Positions 24,701 to 38,538 of a DNA stretch of 64,000 bases are shown here, one piece after another; within the stretch, counting starts at the first letter, position 1; every line of letters begins with the position of its first letter. The position numbers and the translations under genes were made by a program. The stretch is from Chrysomallon squamiferum (Eukaryota > Mollusca > Gastropoda > Neomphalida > Peltospiridae), in contig CM022670.1 of the NCBI GenBank assembly GCA_012295275.1, positions 19,783,698 through 19,847,697 on the forward strand. Reading direction: 5' to 3'. A model generated the notes under the pieces. The model was given only the letters and a program-made list of their open reading frames with translations. It ran no database searches and had not been told where the DNA came from.

Positions 24701-27700
24701 ATTTTAAATGCATTGTAATCACCTGTAACAGAGAAAAAAAGAAATGACAACAACAACAATAATAAGGTACAGTAAAATAAAAAGTTTTTTAAATGTAAAA
24801 CAAGCAGGAACAGTACTTATATTTAAGCCATAAATCAGAACTGTGAAAACAATTGCAGTAGGTGTAAACGTAAGGCAAAGGTGCCTCTTATCTCCTATTT
24901 CATTTCTGCATAAATTGTTGTCATATTATCTAGCATGGCCACATGTATTAATCGATAATCATAAGGTCTGTGATGATCATATGATTAACCTTGATTCACA
25001 ATAAACTTATCACTTATCAATAGTATCATCTTCATTGAAAGTTATCTTTGTCATTCAGAATTTTAGGGTTTAAAAAAAAAAGTAAAAAGCAAAATGAAAA
25101 AAAAAACCACCCGCAAATTTCTTTTATGTTGTGTGAATGGATTGAGTTACAGTGAAAACAATGAAGAAGTACACTGGGTTATGCTATGTGGAAACAAATG
25201 ATACCAGGCAGAGATTCCCATGTCAAATAGAAAAATACTTACTGCTAAGACGAGCTTGACGATTACATCGGATTCTCATATAGGACTGAAAAGAAAAGAA
25301 AAAAACTTTATTTTTCTTAGTTGAAGATAAAATGGTTTAAAAAGAAATTAACAGAACACCTTATAAATCTCTTTTAATTAATAATAAATAAAATGTTTAA
25401 GTTTAAGAAAAAAAGAAAAGAAAAAAAACGGAAAGATAAGAGTAAAAATCTGAAAAATGACAATAACAGTTAAATGTTAATAACAGAAAATGCTAAAAAA
25501 AAAACCACAAAAAAACGTAATAATTTTAATAATGATAATAAAAATTATGCATATATATTTAAAAGAATAAAAATATTCTAAGAAATATGAATAAGAAAAG
25601 AGCATAGGCAATGACTAAAGAAGGCAGCATTAAATGTCAACATACATCAGTGAACAATATACACACATATATACTGTTACCAGCAATTTGTCACAATCTC
25701 CAGTTACCATTGTTCCCTGGCTTTACACATAACTATGGCTATGACTAGAGGTGGGGAGGTAGGAGGTGAAATGGGGTGGGGATGATATGCACTCCTGTGA
25801 ACATTTGATCCATGTCATAACCCAACACCACAAAAACAGCAATAAAATAAAGGATTATTTTACTGTTCCCATTTAAAACATGAGAGACTCACAGCAAAGG
25901 TGTATAAGTTGTTCTTTTTAAATAAATAAATAAAGCAACAACAAAATATAAATAAATAAATAAAAATAAAATAAATAAAAATAAAATACACAAAGACAAA
26001 CTGCATTACAATAAAATCTGAAAGCAATTACTTAGAAATCTCTTTTAAAAAACTGAAAAGAGATATAGAACAATGTTTTTATTGAGATTGACATTAAATA
26101 TGATTTGTACAACACTAGAGGTTGACTTTGGCAATGTTATAGGAACCAGATGCCAGTGCAGGTTTAGCATGATATTTTCAAAACCTTTTATTAATATCAT
26201 TTAGTGTTTTTGATATTTATACAGTATTTTATAGACATAGTATCATTTATGTTAAATATTTATGACTCGGGTATTAATATGTTATTACCAAATTTATACT
26301 CAGTTTTAAAATCTGACATTTTGTTAACTGTTAAATATTTTTTGATTTCTGTATGATGTTAATAATTAAAATAAGACATTTTGATAACCATTAATATTAT
26401 CATACTAGTTAAACTCCATATTTATAACTAAGGTTGTGTTAACGTTTTATTTTTATTATTTTTACTTGGATAAAGCACAATCATGTTACAGAAGTAAAAT
26501 AAGACATTTTTTTAACAATTAATATCACCGAGGTATGCTGGATTTTTATTTTTATAGGATTAATATTATTTGGTTAATTTTTTTTTATTTGTAAAATAGA
26601 TGTTATTTTGATTATTTTTATTAGATTTAAGTATGACATTTAGAATGTACAGCTACAATTTGGTATTTATTAGAATCATTAATATTATTTATGTTTCAAA
26701 TTTTTATAATAGGTGTTGTTTTGATTGGTTTAAGAATGATATTTACACTGCAAAGCTAAAATCTGATATTTTATTTCATTTGATTTAAATTTTGAATACA
26801 TACAACAGGTGTTGTTTTGATTGGTTTAAGCATGATATTTACATTGCAAAGCTGAAGTTCAATAAAACTGAAGTAGAAGAATTACTTGATGTTTAAATTT
26901 TAAATGTTGTACTTTATATGAAAAATTAAAATATGGTATTTCGATAAAATCTTGATAAATATTATCTTTAGATAAAAATACAAATTTCAGTAACTATTAA
27001 TATCACTGCAGTCTGATAGTTATATATTAATTTTGGATAAAGTTATTCTGATAATCATGTGATTAAAACCAACTGATTTAAATATGTTGCCTATATTGGA
27101 AAGCTAAAACCTAATATTTTTTTTAATCACTTAGTTAATACCTTTGATTTGTTTGCAAACTGAGAATATAATGACCACTGAATTAATATAATTTACATTA
27201 GCTTTTGATTTACATCTGATACCACAAGTATTGATATTTCTGATAATCAACAACAATATTGTTAATTAAGTTCATTGATAATGGGTAAATTTACAGCATT
27301 TATTTATTTATATTTATTGTTTTATGGTCAAAGTTTTTAATAAATTGAATAAGGAGAATAAAGGTACTAAAAGGAAACAAATTTCCCAGTATTTTTAAAT
27401 TGTATTATTTATATTTGTAACTATCCTTTTATTTTCTATCAGACTCAATTTGTTATTTAAAGTATATTTAACATGTGAAGAAAAAAAAAATAATAATAAA
27501 TAAATAAATGAAATAAAATAAAATAAAATAAATACATTAAAAAAGAAAGTATATATATATATATATATAAACTTAATACACAGCTTTATCCACATTTCAT
27601 TATTAAAATTGCATTTTTGAAAATTAATTAAAAGAGCCAAAGAATGTAATCTAGGTTTTAAAAAATCATTTAAAAGTAATATTTTTGAATTACTTAAAAC

Positions 27701-30390
27701 ATTGCAGCTGAATTTCTCAAAAATTATTTATCACTGTAGAAGAAAACTGAATTTGTGGACAAAGTTAAATTCAATATGGATAATCACATTCAACTTTTTG
27801 AAAAGATTGTTCTAAATATTTACCTCATATCTGGATTGTGAGGCTGCTTCTGGAGAGGGTGAATCTTTACCTTTTCTATTTGTAAAGCCAGGTGATGGCA
27901 AATTCTAAGATAAGAGAAAAACAATGTATTACATTAAAAAATAAATTTTGTTAATAATAAAGATAAACAAAGAATAATATAACCCGTATTTAAATAATAA
28001 TTAAAAAAAACAAAAACAATAAATAAATAAATAAATAATAACAATAATTTTAAAAATTAATAAAAAGCAGAATTAACACAGTCAAAAAAATTAGCTGAAT
28101 TTACTATTTAAAAAAACATCAAAAAACACAAAAGACACTATAATATAAAAATTAATTTAAAAAAAAGCTATTACATACATTAACAATGAAAATAATAAAC
28201 AAATCTATTTTTATTTTTATATTTTTTTTTTTTTTAAATTAAAAATATCAAGATTTAGTCAATTCATTTTAAGCATACGAATAATGCAAATTTTCTGTAT
28301 GACAGTTTGGAGGGAATTTACACTGTCATGATTTTTTATTCAAATTGTGAAACTCTATCTAGAGGTATACGGGTCTAGATGTCTTATACTAGCTGCTTTT
28401 ATAAGCAACACAAATAAATCTAGATTAACTGATTTAGGCTTTCTATTAGAAGGTAGATTATTCCATCACTTTGTGAAAACTATACGTATGTGTAGGAAAA
28501 CCACACCTTAAAGAAATTATTAAAAAAAAGCACCTCACACACATAAACAACCACAACAATGGTGATGATACACATAATTTATGAGAGAAAAAGTTTGGAC
28601 AATTAATTTTAAAAAAGTAACACATACCGTAATAATAATATTAATACAACAATGGCATTAAAATAATAACAGCATCATCAATAACAACAGCAATAATAAT
28701 AACAGAAGCATACAAAAATCAGATGAAAAGTATCCCGAATATTTATTAAAAAAAAGAAGAAAGAATTTACTATCGCACCAAGACACACCACATTCAGTTG
28801 TAATTTAGTCTTAAAAACACCCACAATAAACCCGCTTTTGTCAAAGAGAGCACATGGGGCAATGTGAGAACTATCAAGTTATCAGAGAGAGACACTGAAT
28901 AAATTTACTAATCAGCCCCTCCATTCAGTTCATGTCATTCAACAACATTTATGTCAATGTGAAAAAGAGTGGTGTGGTAACTGGATGTCCCAAGTTCTGA
29001 CAAGTCAAATCTGAGATCTACAACTCAACCATTGTTCTGCTGCAGTTATGGAAGCTTATACAGTTACTGTTCACTAGGCAATTCAGACATGTGAATTAGG
29101 CAGAGATCAGGATGTGAATTAAGCAGAAATGGGGGACATATAAATTAAGTGATTATTGTATAGATTCAGATCATGAATTGTGTATATATAATTATGGTAA
29201 AAAAAAAATAATAATAATAAAGATTTAACCTATTAAAAAGATATGTGTATATAATATAATGGTTTATTTCTGATTGGATACTGTTACAATTTCTCTGTAT
29301 TGTCCTCATTATTAAACTGCCTACCTTAATATATCTTTAAGGGTGGAGGACGAATTAAGTTTTCGTGACACCGACGCTGAGACAGACAGACAGACAGAGA
29401 TACTCTTTACATGGGTAATTATTTTCAGAAACAAAATTATAAATTTTATACGAATTATAAATGATTAAATGATAAAAATAATAGTTACTGTTGCTGGTTT
29501 TTTTTAAAACCATTTATGTAATGGTATTAATAATAACAGGAATGTAATAGTAATAATAATAATGAATGTACAAATTCTACACGAGTAATTAACAAGATAT
29601 ATAATAATAAATATAATAACATTATTATTATTATTATTACTGCTGCTACTACCACTAATATCATTAGTATATCAATAACTGCAAATAAATAAATAAATAA
29701 ATAAAATAAACTGTCAAACAGCAATGTAATTATTTCATGACTAGTATTATAAATTAAAAAAAATTAAAAAATACAAAGAATCAGAACTATCATTAATTAT
29801 ACAAAAAGCTAATTTAGCCATAAAAACAAATGACAAATATTCTTTTTCTTTTTGTTATTATTAGTGCATTTATGTCTTTTGCTGTCTTAATGTTTCCTGA
29901 CCATATACACAGTACTAAATAATTATTAACAGTCTGCTGTGTATTGTCAAACAAAACACTTCTTTCTTTTTCCATCATTTTTTTATTTATTAACATCACT
30001 TTTCATCACACTTATGGGTGTTTTCTATAAAGGTTGTGTGTGTGTGTGTTTGTGTGTGTGTAATGTAAATACAATAAAATCTTCCCACATTACAAATGCA
30101 TCTATACGACAGATTAATTTCAATAATTTGACACATTCTGCATATCATCATTAATATGCTCATACATGTGTAAATTACACTCATTTAAAACTGTGTGAAC
30201 AACAGGTAATGTACCCTGTAAACCGATCCACTATTGCTCGTTATAGTACCTCACCCTGTCACAAAAAAGCCCATTAATACTTTAAATATTAAATCATTAC
30301 TTCATCTGTAATTCTAATTTCCAGCAACTTTTCTGTCTATTGAATACCCTCATACTTATCTGTTGTTCAATATTAAATATCTTTTCCTTC

Positions 30391-30432
<42 letters not shown>

Positions 30433-33400
30433 ATATATGTCTGTGAAAAATTAATTTAATTCTCATTCATCTCAAAACAAATAGATGTTTTTTAATTTAT
30501 TTTATTTTACTTTATTTGATTTATTTTTTGCTGTTGAAAATAAAAAATTTAAAATGGTAATAGACACTCAAGATGTTGGTTTGAATCTAACATGTGATTA
30601 TATTTGCAGTAATTTTAACTTCTTCAGTGTCTTCTGTTTAGTAACTCAATAACTATTCATTTATCTTTACTTCATTAGTTAATCAATGTAGTTATTGTGT
30701 AATAAGATTTATTATGTTATGTGGATACTTCAGTTACTTACTGCAAGCAATGTAATACAGCTTGATATTATATTAAACTGTTAACTATGTAAATGATATC
30801 GAAACTAATTAATGAATTCAGAATCAGACGTGTCTTAAATCTGAGTGAATATGGTTCATTGTTTTGAGTTTGTTAACTACATTTTTTATAAATACAAATG
30901 TACAGTTGGATTGACAGTTCCAAAATGAGAGATAACATACACAAATGCACATACATGTACATGCATACACGTAAACAAACACACACATACATACACACAG
31001 ACAGTCATCTGAAATACAATCCATGACTTAGCTGTTAACATTATCAAAATTTAATTAATGAATTACCTTACGACTTTGTGGAGTTGTATCTCTTGATTTG
31101 CGGCCACCTCTGAAAAGAAGGAAGAAATTTTTGTTTTATATTTATAAAATGTTTAAAAGCGATAAATTAAAGCAAATTAGTTAATAATTGATAGAATAAT
31201 TTCATTCAGATGATCATATATGTAAAAAGAAAAAACAGAAAGGTTACTAGAAAATTCACAAAAGTTTTAAATTAAATATAAATAAATAAATAAATAAATA
31301 TTTTAAGAAATAATATATATACAGTGGACTCTTGTCAAAACCAGATTCACTTGGGACCAATGAGCTATGCCATTTTTAAAGATTTAAGTAATATAAAATT
31401 GGAACATGTTTTATTTTTCAAATGCTACAATTAAATATCTATCAACAGTCAGATGAGAAGTAGTCTGTCAGTGATGTATGCAGTTTTTTGTTGTTGTTTT
31501 TTTTCTCCAAAACAAACTTCTCCATAATAGTCCATGTATAATATCATTCCAAAAGTCTGATTTCATTAGAAGCAACAAAAGATATAATTTGTTTTATCAT
31601 TTTAAGAAGGTTACTGTATGAAAGTTTGGGTGCATCGTCAGTCCATTCAGGTTTTTGAAGTTGCTGGTTAATACTCATATTCTCTCTGCCAATATCATGG
31701 TTTCGTACAATTGCCTGTAATGGTCACTTTATTTTAAATTGCATACCTAATCATTTTGTTTACACAGTGAATTTGATGAAAATTCTTTTATTAATTTCAG
31801 TTTAGACTGCATTGAAAGTTTAATATGATGCCATTTTTTTTTAGGTCATTCAGCCATTATGACACATTCCATAAAACAATACAGAACAGAAAAACTAAAT
31901 GACTGAATTCAGTTACAATTAATAATAATCTTTTTTATCTTTTTCTTTATGCAAAGTATTAAGCCTTCAAGAAGTGTGATTATTTCATCTCATACAGTAG
32001 TCTAATTACATACATATTGCTGTCATTGTTTAAGAAGTGATTGTACTTCCTAAATTGTGTGCCACTGTTGACAATGCTAATTACTATATAAATTGTTATT
32101 TTTTTCTGGAATTTACACCAGTAATCAAAAGTAGGCAGGATCCACATTAGACAAAGTTTTGTTACAACAGATTAATGATAGCTGGATGGAACTTTGAAAT
32201 GGTACAAGTTTAAACAGAAATCCAGATCAGTCAAAGGCTGGTAAATGTTTGCTTGTGTGTATGCGTGCATGTGTGTAAATTATTCTGCCAAATTTTTATA
32301 ATTATTTTAATATTAGAGATAATAAATATATTTTGCACTCTTACTGTCATGTACATAAATTTGTATTGTAACACATGTGACTGAGAAATATTTTAAAATT
32401 ATGCATCTGACAATAAATATATTGAGTCCCTACTGTACCATTATTTTGAGGTGCCTTCCCCATACTCATGCCTTTTCCCCTACACTCACATAAAATGTAA
32501 TAAAACACACTATAAAACAGAAACATTGCAGATTTTGTACAGATAATCAGAAAATACTTATAAGACCCAAGATGACTACAGCCAGTAATCTAACCACTGA
32601 ACTAGAGCCAACTATGTATTATAATAAAGCAGCCAGAGAACTTAATTTTTTTATTTATTAAGTTAGTTAGTTAGTTGTCTATTTTTTAAAGACACATTAT
32701 AGTGATATACACAACCCGTTTTATATACTTCTTAAAAAAATTCTGCTGGCTTCAGACAATTGTAACTTAACATTCAAGGTCTTTATCCGTGTACAGTAAA
32801 GTGTTATTATTTCACAACAAACTACCATACATACATACCTCCATTGTCTGTTTGAATATTAAGTAAATATCTGAATTTTATTTAAATGATTGTGTTTCTT
32901 GTTTAACATGTGTTCCATATGGATGCAGGTAATCATACATCTCTTATTTCACAGTAATCTGATTTAAACCACTCAAATTTTCTACATCGTTTGATCTGAA
33001 CAGAGAAGTTGTGTAAATGTGTATTTAACTAATTCACTTTTAAACTTTCAATGTCTCATCATTTCTTGGTAAAAACCGAATCACCTGTTAAGCACACTGT
33101 GTGCATGTCTATGTTTGTATATATGATGGTATGTTTCTAAATGTATCAGTACACTTGCTTGTTTTATATATTCTGTTTTATTTCTAAAATATTTTCAGGT
33201 AACAGAAATTATTCAACTGAAATAAAAAACATAATCTTGGTGTCCTAATTAACAGCTTCTTAAATTTTACACTGAAACTAATATTCAATGACACAATAAT
33301 ATTATTTCAGCTAAAAAATGTTTTCTTTCTCATTAGTTTCTCAGTTAAAATTCCTTTTTGTTAATTGTGATGTATACTCTTCAGATGAAATCAAATAAGG

Positions 33401-36400
33401 ATATTTTATTTTCTAAGCTCATTAAGAAATCTTTTTCAATGACTGTTTATTCTTCATGCAAATATTCTAACCTCTGAGTCAAAGTCTGATTTTTTCTCAA
33501 AGTAGCAATAAAAAAACAATTAAACCTCTTATTACTAATTTAAACCATCACTTCCTCCCAACATACCAAGACAAATTCTATCTGATCACACCTTCATAAA
33601 AAATTTTTCAAAATAACTTTTTGATATTTGTTAATGTAGAAAGCAAATCACATTGCATATTTTTATTTCAACCATAAACATACAGTAGGCATCTTTAGCA
33701 GGCAAAAAAAAAGCACCAACATCTTACAAAAATTATATGTTATCTTCTTCTACGGAAAAATGCAGATATCTTTGTAAGAAAAAACTTTAAAAAAAAAATA
33801 ACAAGAAGAACCTTAAGAATCTTCAAAGAAAACACTTGATTACACCCACAGGATCTTAACTTCAGTAATTTCAACACACTCAAAAAAAATCCATGACTCT
33901 TTCCACTCACTAAATTATGATATTGCCTTTTCCATTTTAATTTCACCCACTGAAATTTGATTTGAATTAATTCAATAGCAGCATATCAATGACATGACTC
34001 GTTCGGAAATTGGCTGACAAACTAAGCAAGTGTTCTTTCAAGTGGATTTCAAATCTAGTTAGGCTCGCGTTGTGAAAATGAAGTTGGTACAAGCCATGGG
34101 TGAAGCTTCGGGACTGTGCCTCCAAGCCGATCAGAAGCTTAATCACACCTTTAATCATGTGATAATCAAGGCTAACACTAATGAATTTCCCATCTGTCTC
34201 TTGCGATGACAGTGCAGACAAACTGAAATTCGTTAATTGTGGTGAGAAATCCAGTGATGCCGTCTTGTTGGAGATATAAAACTTCATTAAAGCCAGGTCT
34301 CAGCCAATGTAAAAGATTTGAAATTCTGTTAATTCTTCTGTCTTCGTCAGGGTTTTTTTTTTTTTTTTTTCTGTCTGAAGACAAAGTGTTAATTTGTAAA
34401 TGTGAACATCTTTAAAAACTGGATTGACTGACTCACAGACTTTATCTCAGTCTATGTGCCAACTTGAAATATTTATTCTAAGTAGATTTAAAAATTATGA
34501 AATAATTAATTATAATGATTTTTATTACTAGGGCAATTAATGTTTATTGACAGTATGTATAGAAAATTATTATAATTAATTTTAATTTTTTATTTATATA
34601 AATTACACTTCTATTAAAATATCTAGTCAACATTATCAAGGTTTTTTAATTTTTTAATTTATTTATTATTTTGTTATTATTACCTTTTTTTTTTTTTTTA
34701 ATATATACTGTACTTTCTCTTCATTTTTTATTAATTAAAGTATCAGAATAAAATCATGTTTATTTTTATTACTGCACTGAATTCTTCTTTCTCTTTATAA
34801 TTTCTTTATTTTAGTAAATATATATAAAAGCATGGTATCAGTTCAGCATTAAAAAGAAAAACACAAGCAGTTCATATCTTACAATAATGAAATATTAATT
34901 TTATATTACAGTATAATTATTCATTTTTATATGACTATAATCCCAATGTATAAACATACACTTTCACATATAAGCATTCTGACAAAATAAGAAAACTGGG
35001 GTTTCAAATCAAATGATCCATTTCTTAACTAAAATATGTATTAGAAATAATGCTACTCAGGTTAATGTGTGTGTGTGTGTGTGTGTTTAAAAGAAATAAC
35101 ATTTTAAGTAATCATATAACATTAAAAGAATGCCAAAGTGTAATTATTCTGTGCATTAACCACCAGAAGGAAACGAGAGACAAAATCAAAAAGAGAGAAA
35201 CAGACAGAAGAAAGAAATTAAACACATTCAAAAAAATTATAAATAAATAAGAAAAACATAAATAAATAAATTTAAAACCTTAAATAGGCTTGAAAAAACC
35301 TGTATATAGTAAAAAGTAAAGATAATCTTCTACAACAAATTTTTTTAAATCAATATTTTGTTTTTAAGTTCTAAATCATTTACATTTTGTATTTAAAAAA
35401 GAAAACAAATTACACAGACACACACACAAACACTTTTATAATCATTCCTTTGTATAAAGATGACTGTTGTGAAAATGGTTAAATATAAAGGCTGTATAAG
35501 CAATCTGATCCCAGTCAAGAAAATGTGAAAGGTGGAATACCCTTTTTATTACAGAATAACATAGGTCTGGTAATTGACATGTCAGATTCAATATCTCGTG
35601 TTTAATGTACGCATGTTAGTAAAAACTGTAAACCGAAACAACAACACTCAGTTAAACAACAATAATCCCTTCAGTCTGAACTGATAATGAAAAAATTTTG
35701 TTGCTGTTTTGGAGATGTTTTTTTTCAAAATAGTTTTGTTTCTTAATTTTTAAGATTTTAAGATTTATTATTAGCAGTACTTAATTCTGATATTCGAATT
35801 TATACAGAATTTTATATATATGTGTATATATATATATATACACACACCATTTTTTTTTTTCAGATCTAGATAATAAAATGTCCTAGTTGGGATAAAAATT
35901 ATTTCCAAGTTTAGTACCTTGAGATACTGAATTAATGTATGTATAGTGAATAGAAACAGATGTATCAAATTTTGGTACAGTCAGTTGCTAAAGATTAAAT
36001 ACCTTGTTGTAAATCTTGTTCCAGTTCAGATATTCAAATTTATAGACAAACACTGTATTTTTGAAAAAGTGAAATCTAATTTGTATTTAAACATATCTTA
36101 ATTTCAATAGACACCCTTTATATGTATGTATATAGCTATTCAGAACAAGCAAATATTAATATTCAAGAAATGCAATTGGTATAATATCATTGCAATTGAG
36201 GTAACAATTTTATATTCATAGTGTGATCTATTTTAGACTTTAAATTATCACAGCCGTCATTTTTAACAGGACTTATAGAAGTGTATTTCCTACCATAACT
36301 GAATTTTAATGGGTTATAGTATAATTAAATTTAAATACTCACAAAAGCTGCTTTTGCAGCCAACTCAATCATGTTCAAATTACCACCATTAACAGATGAA

Positions 36401-36529
36401 TATACTTGTATAAAATGTAAAAGTGATAAACCATTAACATTTTAGTTGTTGATTTAGCTTTCAAATCCATGGGAAAGGATTATGTTTCTATATATCTATG
36501 TATAAATATCTATATATGTATCTAAATCC

Positions 36530-36560
<31 letters not shown>

Positions 36561-36684
36561 GGTGTGTGATATTATGTCAGTCACAAAGGTCAACTGTCAT
36601 AAAAAAATGACTTGAAATAAATTTTACCTTCAAAGTATATTTGAAATAAATAAGAATTAATAATAAAAAGATAAAAGAAGCTAA

Positions 36685-36719
<35 letters not shown>

Positions 36720-37160
36720 AATTTAAAATACAATGAAAATGCTCTAAACACATTGTTGTTTTCACTAAATGTAAGGTGTCTGTCATCTTACTTGAGTACA
36801 ATAGAATTTCATTGTGTTAATTCTTTAAAATATAGGACAAAAATGTGTTTTTACAGTTCTTTAAGGTTTAGTGATAATTATATTATTTCATGAGTTAAGG
36901 ATGCTAATTTTGCAGTGACTTTTTAAGATGGTTTTAAGGTATTATGTCTGTTTTAGCTAAAACAAATCAGGTTATGTCAAAGCTTTTGTAACAATTAATG
37001 ATGTGTGTGTGTGTTCTATATTATAATGTATTTACTTTATGTTGTCTTAACTTAAGTAATGTTTTAAACATTTATAAATTTTAAAATTCCACTGATTAAA
37101 AACAAAACTATCTCATAGATCATTTAAAAGAGGGTACATTTTCTGCCTTTTTTTCAAGGA

Positions 37161-37201
<41 letters not shown>

Positions 37202-38496
37202 ATTTATTTTATTTTATTGAACTTTTTTTGATCATTTAATTATGTGTCAAATGTTTAGATAAATTTATATTTTATAGTAAAACATTTTAGATACATGAAT
37301 GGAATAATTATAATTTCTTTTTCTGTTTTAAATCATTATAATGATTTTGATTCTAATGAATATAGTGTTTTCAGAAATGTTTTTGATAAATATGTATTAA
37401 GAAAAGAAAAAAAAAGAAATAATTACACAAGTTGGATTTTTACAAATTATTAAGTGCAAAATAATAATGATGAATAATAATATGGGATAGTATTTTTGAT
37501 TACCTGCACAGAATCATTAATATGTAACTTATGTCACAAAAAACCCACATATTACTAATAAAAAAAAAAAAAATAATAATATAATACCTTTTAATATATA
37601 TTTTGATGGCTAAAAATTTCTTTTATAAATATAAAGTGGGTTTATTTTTATCTTCCATATCTAAAAAAATAAAAAAAATAAAAAATAATCATCTCTATAA
37701 TATTTGATCATAAAAACCTGTCCTCCTTGCTCATAAGATCCATTGAACAATGAATGTATGATTTTATGCGAGTGACGACGTGTCACAAAAATAAAAATCT
37801 CTAACCCATCTGTGTTATTTGTGTTCTCTCTTTTGTCCACAAGCTGACATGGACGAAAGCTGTTTTTACAGCCAACTCAATTATGTTCAAATTAGTACCT
37901 CTGACAGATGAATTCATTTTTATAAAACGTGGAAGGATTCTCAACATTCTTTGCACTACTGGCAGCTCGCTTGCCAAGAACAATTGAAGAGTCAATTAAC
38001 TGATTTACCTTTTATTATTCAATTTCCACGATATCGTATAATTTTATCAAACTGCGACAAATAAAACTTGCAGATTTATGGCCGTTGACAGGTCAGTGTG
38101 TTTGCAAATTTCCGTCAGAAGAATATGATTAGGCTGTGAACGGAATTAGAAAGGCTGTGTATTTAACAGTTTTCACAAAGGAACTGGATTGCCATCACTC
38201 CAGTCACTGGTATTCTATGGTGATAAAAATGCACAGAAGTGTACATCGCCAGTTGTGTTATTAAATTTGCACCACACTGTTATCATCCAATCACCATCTG
38301 CTTCCATAATGAGCATTGTGCTGGAGACACAGTGTTTCTAAGATACTCACTAACTGACATCAGCTTACACTGACATCCTAAACAAGTCTCAAGATATATG
38401 ATTACTTTGCAGAATTATTTCCCCTCCAATGCAGTTGTAATTAAATTATCAACTCATACAATAGACCTTTTTGTATCATGGGAACACAATATGGAA

Positions 38497-38538
<42 letters not shown>

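Noticed and set aside
33967-34384. Two overlapping minus-strand frames in RNF220 intron 2
   Set aside because: No recognisable domain, no fitting splice sites, and a poly-Lys start caused by the poly-T run. Better explained as chance frames in a complex island.
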